Positions 60,782 to 64,000 of a stretch of DNA of 64,000 nt are shown here, piece after piece. The translations under genes and the position numbers were made by a program. The DNA is from Planctomycetota bacterium (lineage in GTDB: Bacteria > Planctomycetota > UBA1135 > UBA2386). The stretch is from the NCBI GenBank assembly GCA_016794425.1, contig JAEUHR010000046.1, forward strand, positions 1 through 64,000, read 5' to 3'. The number at the start of each line of letters is the position of its first letter. Within the stretch, counting starts at the first letter, position 1. Under the pieces are notes generated by a model, which searched no databases, was not told where the DNA came from, and saw nothing but the letters and a program-made list of their open reading frames with translations.

Positions 60782-61965
60782 TCGTAGAGCAGGAACGGCC
60801 GGCGCCGCATCCGGAACAGGTCGAGCTCGCGCTGCCAGCCGGCCGTGATCGCGTCGGCGTCGCGGCCTTCGCGCAGCGCAGCGAGGCTCGCCGGGTGCTT
60901 CCACAGCCAGTCGAGCTGCGCCGTGTCCCACTGCTGCGGGAACAGCCGGTGCAGCGCGACCGCGATCGCGGTGCCGGTGCGCACCGGGGCGAACGTGCGC
61001 CAGTCGGTGACCACGACGTCGACGCCGTCGCACGGCTCGCCGGCGCAGCGGCTCGCGGTCGGCGTGAACCGCACCGGCACGAACGCGACGCCGGGCAGCG
61101 CGGCCGCGCGCAGTGCCGCGGCGAGTGCCACGCCGTCGCACCACGGCGCGCCGATGCGTTCGAACGGCCGGTCGGTGCCGCGCCCGACCGACAGGTTGGT
61201 GCCCTCGAGCAGGCCGATGCCCGGATACAGCAGCGCCTGCGTCACGCTGCGCAGGTTCGGCGACGGGTCGGTCCAGCGCAGGCCGGTGTCGGCCCACAGG
61301 TCGGCGCGCTGCCAGCCGTCGCAGCGCACGACGTCGAGCTCGGCGCGCACGCCGTCCTCGCCGACGATCATGCGCGCCAGTTCGCCGGCGGTGAGGCCGT
61401 GGCGCAGCGGCACGCGGTGCGACGCGACGAAGTCGAGCCGGTCCGCCGGCGCGACCGGGCCTTCGAGCGCGATGCCGCCGAGCGGGTTCGGCCGGTCCAG
61501 CACGACGAAGCGCAGGCCGTGCGCGGCGGCCGCGACGAGCCCGTTCCGCATCGTCGCGAGATAGGTGTAGAAGCGGCAGCCGACGTCCTGCACGTCGAAC
61601 ACCAGCGTGTCGATGCCCTGCAGCATCGCCGCGGTCGGCGTGCGCGTCGCGCCGTAGAGCGAGAACACCGGCAGGCCGGTCGCGGCGTCGCGCGCGTCGG
61701 CGACCGCGGCGTCGAGCCGGCCGTCCGCGCCGTGTTCGGGCGCGAACAGCGCCACCAGCGTGACGCCTTCGGCGCCGTGCAGCAGGTCGGCGGTGCGGCG
61801 CCCGTCGGCGAGCACACCGGTGTGGTTCGTGATCAGACCGACCTTGCGGCCGCGCAGCCGTTCGCAGTGTTCGGCGGCCAGCACGTCGGCGCCGGTGCGC
61901 ACCTGCGCCGTCGCGGCAGCGCCGAGCGCGAGGGCGGCGACGAACACGGACGGGCGCAGCGGCAT
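60778..61965 (-). CDS. namZ: NamZ-type exo-beta-N-acetylmuramidase (DUF1343, GH171)
   Basis: A 395-residue exported protein with signal peptide 1-20 (ALALGAAATAQ). Family blocks are GLITNHTGV, LFAPEHGADGRLDA with the catalytic-site Glu-His, FDVQDVGCRFYTY, DRPNPLGGIALEGP, EGTNLSVGRGTDRPFERIGAPW. NamZ removes MurNAc from the non-reducing end of peptidoglycan fragments, so this points to cell-wall recycling or predation on bacterial walls. TAGCAT seven bases upstream suggests a leaderless message. Confidence 0.92.
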   Translation of the reverse strand: MPLRPSVFVAALALGAAATAQVRTGADVLAAEHCERLRGRKVGLITNHTGVLADGRRTADLLHGAEGVTLVALFAPEHGADGRLDAAVADARDAATGLPVFSLYGATRTPTAAMLQGIDTLVFDVQDVGCRFYTYLATMRNGLVAAAAHGLRFVVLDRPNPLGGIALEGPVAPADRLDFVASHRVPLRHGLTAGELARMIVGEDGVRAELDVVRCDGWQRADLWADTGLRWTDPSPNLRSVTQALLYPGIGLLEGTNLSVGRGTDRPFERIGAPWCDGVALAAALRAAALPGVAFVPVRFTPTASRCAGEPCDGVDVVVTDWRTFAPVRTGTAIAVALHRLFPQQWDTAQLDWLWKHPASLAALREGRDADAITAGWQRELDLFRMRRRPFLLYE

Positions 61966-61972
61966 CGCGGCG

Positions 61973-61978
61973 ATGCTA
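61973..61978 (-). promoter_or_regulatory. Putative -10 hexamer TAGCAT for namZ
   Basis: TAGCAT on the minus strand, seven bases before the ATG at 61965. The same hexamer serves in the HEAT-gene promoter. Confidence 0.4.
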
Positions 61979-62015
61979 GCCCGCGCCCGGCGTGCGCGCA
62001 GCAGCGCGCCCGGCG

Positions 62016-63743
62016 TCAACGCTGCGGCACTTCGACTTCGGTCGTGCCCTCGCGCTGCAGGTGGAGCACGACAGCTTTCGCGCCGGCGATCGGATCGACG
62101 ATGCACGGGCCCGGCAACAGACCGGTGATGCAGAAGATGCCGTCGCGGTCGGCGGCCAGAACCGTCGATCGCTCGCTGCCGGCGAAGGTCTGTAGCCGCA
62201 CTGCCGCGCCCGGCATCGCCGCACCGGTGGCGTCGCTGACGCGGCCGCGCAGCGAGCACGGGGCCGAGAGGCGCAGTTCGCCGAGGTCGGTGGTGGGGCC
62301 GTCGTCGGCGGTGTACTCCGACCGCAGGATGCCGGCGGGGTGCGCGATCTGCACGACGAACCCTTCGCCGGCGGCCAGGGCTGCGCGCGGCGGTTCCCAG
62401 GTGCCGTCGAGGTTGCTGTACGAACGGTGCCGAACGCGTTGGACCTCGTACTGGATGCCGTCGAGCCGGGGGCCGCCGCGTCCGACCCGTGTCCGACCGC
62501 GCTCGAGCAGCGTGACCTCGGCGCCGGGCAGTGGTGCCCCGGCGTCGTCGCGTACGACCGCGCGCACGCGGATCGCCGCCGTGGCCGTGATGCGCAGTGG
62601 TTCGAGGCCGGTCCCGTCGCCAGCGAGCCGCGGCCGGACGACCTGGCCCGGATCCGCGGTGGCGCCGCGCCACGGCGGTTCCTGCCCCGCGACGAACCAG
62701 TGCGCGTCGTCCAGGTGGAGCCAGAACTCGTCGCCGCGTTGCGTCGGCGCATGGAACGCGAAACTGCCGTCGGCGGCCGTCGTAGCGACGCGCCGGGCCG
62801 GCTCGTCGTGGAGGGCGTCCGTGCGCACGGCCAGCGCGACGCCGGCGACCGGAGTGCCGTCGGGGGCCACCAGCACGCCCCGCACTCGGGTGCGAGTCGT
62901 GTCGGCGAGCGAGAACGTGCGTGTGCGGCGGCGTGCGTCGGCGTCGATCTGGGCCTGCATCGGATCGACGGTGCCGTCGACCAGCCGCGGTTCGACCCGC
63001 AGCGTCGTCGGCCAGCCGCGCAGCAGCCAGCGCCCGGCGGCGGTCGGCGTCGGGTTGCGCAGCGCCGGCGGCAGCGCCAGCACGGCGTCGGCGGCGCAGG
63101 CCGTCACGTCGAGCGTCGCGCCGGCCAGCCGCGCCTCGGGCACGTCTTCGAACTGCACGACCACCGGGTCGGCGTCGTCGGTTGCGAGTTGCACCGCGAG
63201 GCGGCGGTCGTCGATGCCGTCGACCACGATCGTGGCACCGGCGTGCCCTTCGGCCCAGACCACGAGCGTGTTGGCGCCGAACAGCACGTGGCCGAACGCG
63301 AAGACGCCCTCGCGGTCGGTGGTCGTGTGGCTGCCGACGACGCCCAGTTCCCGCGCCGTCGCCGGCGCGATTGCGACCCACGCTCCGGCGACCGGGGTGC
63401 CGTTCGCGTCGCGCACCGTACCCGCCACGTGCCGGGCCGGCATCGTGCGCACGACCACGAACGCGCGTGCGGAAACGTCGACCGCGCTGGCGCCGACGTC
63501 GGGCGTGTCGGTCGTCGCGCGGACGACGCACGGGCCGACCGGGCAACGGCCGACCACGAACGTGCCTTCGCCGTCGGTGCGCGTGATGGCGACCCGGTCG
63601 CCGAGCACTTCGACGGCGACCGCCGCGTTGGCCACCGGCTGCGACCGTGGGTCAACGACCCGTCCTTCCAGCCGCGCGGTCGCCTGCGCGCCGAGTCCGA
63701 TCGAGAGGAACGCCGTTGCGGCGCCGCGCGCGAGTTCCCGCAT
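62016..63743 (-). CDS. Exported protein with carboxypeptidase-regulatory-like repeats
   Basis: A 575-residue exported protein. After a short signal (about 1-20) come at least five beta-sandwich repeats of the carboxypeptidase regulatory kind: LEGRVVDPRSQPVANAAVAV, VAGTVRDANGTPVAGAWVAI, VRGVLVAPDGTPVAGVALAV, VRAVVRDDAGAPLPGAEVTL and LRGRVSDATGAAMPGAAVRL. Each is followed by a strand with TDxxGxFxF. Such modules are adhesive or structural in large surface proteins. TAGACT lies eight bases before the ATG. Confidence 0.88.
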   Translation of the reverse strand: MRELARGAATAFLSIGLGAQATARLEGRVVDPRSQPVANAAVAVEVLGDRVAITRTDGEGTFVVGRCPVGPCVVRATTDTPDVGASAVDVSARAFVVVRTMPARHVAGTVRDANGTPVAGAWVAIAPATARELGVVGSHTTTDREGVFAFGHVLFGANTLVVWAEGHAGATIVVDGIDDRRLAVQLATDDADPVVVQFEDVPEARLAGATLDVTACAADAVLALPPALRNPTPTAAGRWLLRGWPTTLRVEPRLVDGTVDPMQAQIDADARRRTRTFSLADTTRTRVRGVLVAPDGTPVAGVALAVRTDALHDEPARRVATTAADGSFAFHAPTQRGDEFWLHLDDAHWFVAGQEPPWRGATADPGQVVRPRLAGDGTGLEPLRITATAAIRVRAVVRDDAGAPLPGAEVTLLERGRTRVGRGGPRLDGIQYEVQRVRHRSYSNLDGTWEPPRAALAAGEGFVVQIAHPAGILRSEYTADDGPTTDLGELRLSAPCSLRGRVSDATGAAMPGAAVRLQTFAGSERSTVLAADRDGIFCITGLLPGPCIVDPIAGAKAVVLHLQREGTTEVEVPQR

Positions 63744-63751
63744 GGCGGCGC

Positions 63752-63757
63752 AGTCTA
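63752..63757 (-). promoter_or_regulatory. Putative -10 hexamer TAGACT, overlapping the upstream stop codon
   Basis: TAGACT lies eight bases before the ATG at 63743; its TAG is also the stop codon of the symporter gene, so the sequence is at least partly constrained by that. Confidence 0.3.
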
Positions 63758-64000
63758 CCGCGGTGCGACCGGCCGGGGTGCGAACCGGCCCGCCACCGCA
63801 CCGCAGGCGAACGTGCCGAGCGCGCCGATCGCGCCGAACCACAGGCTCGCGATCGGCCACGGCGAGGCGGCCCACAGTCCGTCGGTGACCAGCGCGCCGC
63901 CGCACAGACCGCACAGCGCCATCGCCGGCGCCGCGGCCCGCAGGCGCGCGAGTGCGAACAGCCCCAGCAGGATGCCGGTCGTGAACGAGGCGATGCCGAA
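63755..64000 (-). CDS. Sodium:solute symporter, C-terminal end (5' part beyond window)
   Basis: The last 81 codons of a membrane protein. It opens with FGIASFTTGILLGLFAL, a conserved helix near the end of the SSS family, followed by two more helices (LCGLCGGALVTDGLWA, SLWFGAIGALGTFACG) and the stop TAG at 63757-63755. The rest lies past base 64000. The substrate cannot be told; SSS members next to NamZ import wall sugars in some bacteria, which would fit but is inference. Confidence 0.72.
   Translation of the reverse strand, partial: FGIASFTTGILLGLFALARLRAAAPAMALCGLCGGALVTDGLWAASPWPIASLWFGAIGALGTFACGAVAGRFAPRPVAPR

Overview
The window is about 64 kb of very GC-rich bacterial chromosome. It carries some 48 densely packed protein genes, one tRNA and no mobile element or CRISPR array. 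Several traits point to a member of the Planctomycetota, probably one of the high-GC deep lineages: secreted proteins sharing a cysteine- and proline-rich C-terminal module, a Hanks kinase fused to a formylglycine-enzyme-like domain, a sulfatase-modifier-like lipid-exported protein, a NamZ-type muramidase, and many lipoproteins. This assignment is inference; no rRNA or marker gene is present.

Layout. 1-3316: a Tat-dependent molybdenum hydroxylase operon (2Fe-2S, molybdopterin and FAD/4Fe-4S subunits, like periplasmic PaoABC). 3429-6607: a 5'-truncated copy and an intact copy of a secreted repeat protein, with a palindromic element between them. 6633-9543: a peroxiredoxin-like gene with an in-frame TGA at its redox cysteine (a probable selenoprotein), overlapping a membrane Ser/Thr kinase. 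9553-18612: an unknown membrane protein, an Lhr helicase, a divergent metallo-beta-lactamase-fold protein, a macrodomain protein and an M28 peptidase with PDZ domain.

18613-30344 is an aryl-polyene/xanthomonadin-like pigment or lipid cluster. It has an ACP, a catalytic ketosynthase with a degenerate chain-length-factor partner, an acyl ligase, an MMPL exporter, an LpxL-like acyltransferase, a lipoprotein, a LolA-like carrier and two flavoproteins of the halogenase type. The logic suggested is: the ligase loads an aryl starter on the ACP, KS/CLF elongates it, the acyltransferase attaches it to a lipid, flavoproteins tailor it, and MMPL/LolA/lipoprotein move it to the outer membrane. No dehydratase or ketoreductase gene is in the window.

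30532-39293: LysM protein, VOC lipoprotein, a frameshifted small membrane protein, an NtrC-type regulator, a secreted HEAT-repeat protein, tRNA-Thr(CGT) with terminator, a lipoprotein, cardiolipin synthase, and an RmlC-like cupin. 39294-47871: a sulfatase-modifier-like exported protein, an HD-GYP response regulator, an RluA pseudouridine synthase, a bifunctional aldolase/dehydrogenase translationally coupled to an ABC exporter. 47876-64000: two tandem paralogous membrane proteins behind an M14 carboxypeptidase, an EF-hand protein, an NYN-like protein with a charged disordered arm, a small lipoprotein, an OmpR/EnvZ-type two-component operon, another secreted module-bearing protein, a GT-C glycosyltransferase, NamZ, a carboxypeptidase-regulatory-repeat protein and the tail of a sodium:solute symporter.

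Two general habits stand out. Genes in operons usually overlap by the four bases GTGA or ATGA. Genes that open a transcription unit fall into two classes: those with a purine-rich ribosome site, and those with a TANNNT hexamer only 6-10 bases before the start codon, which suggests leaderless transcripts.
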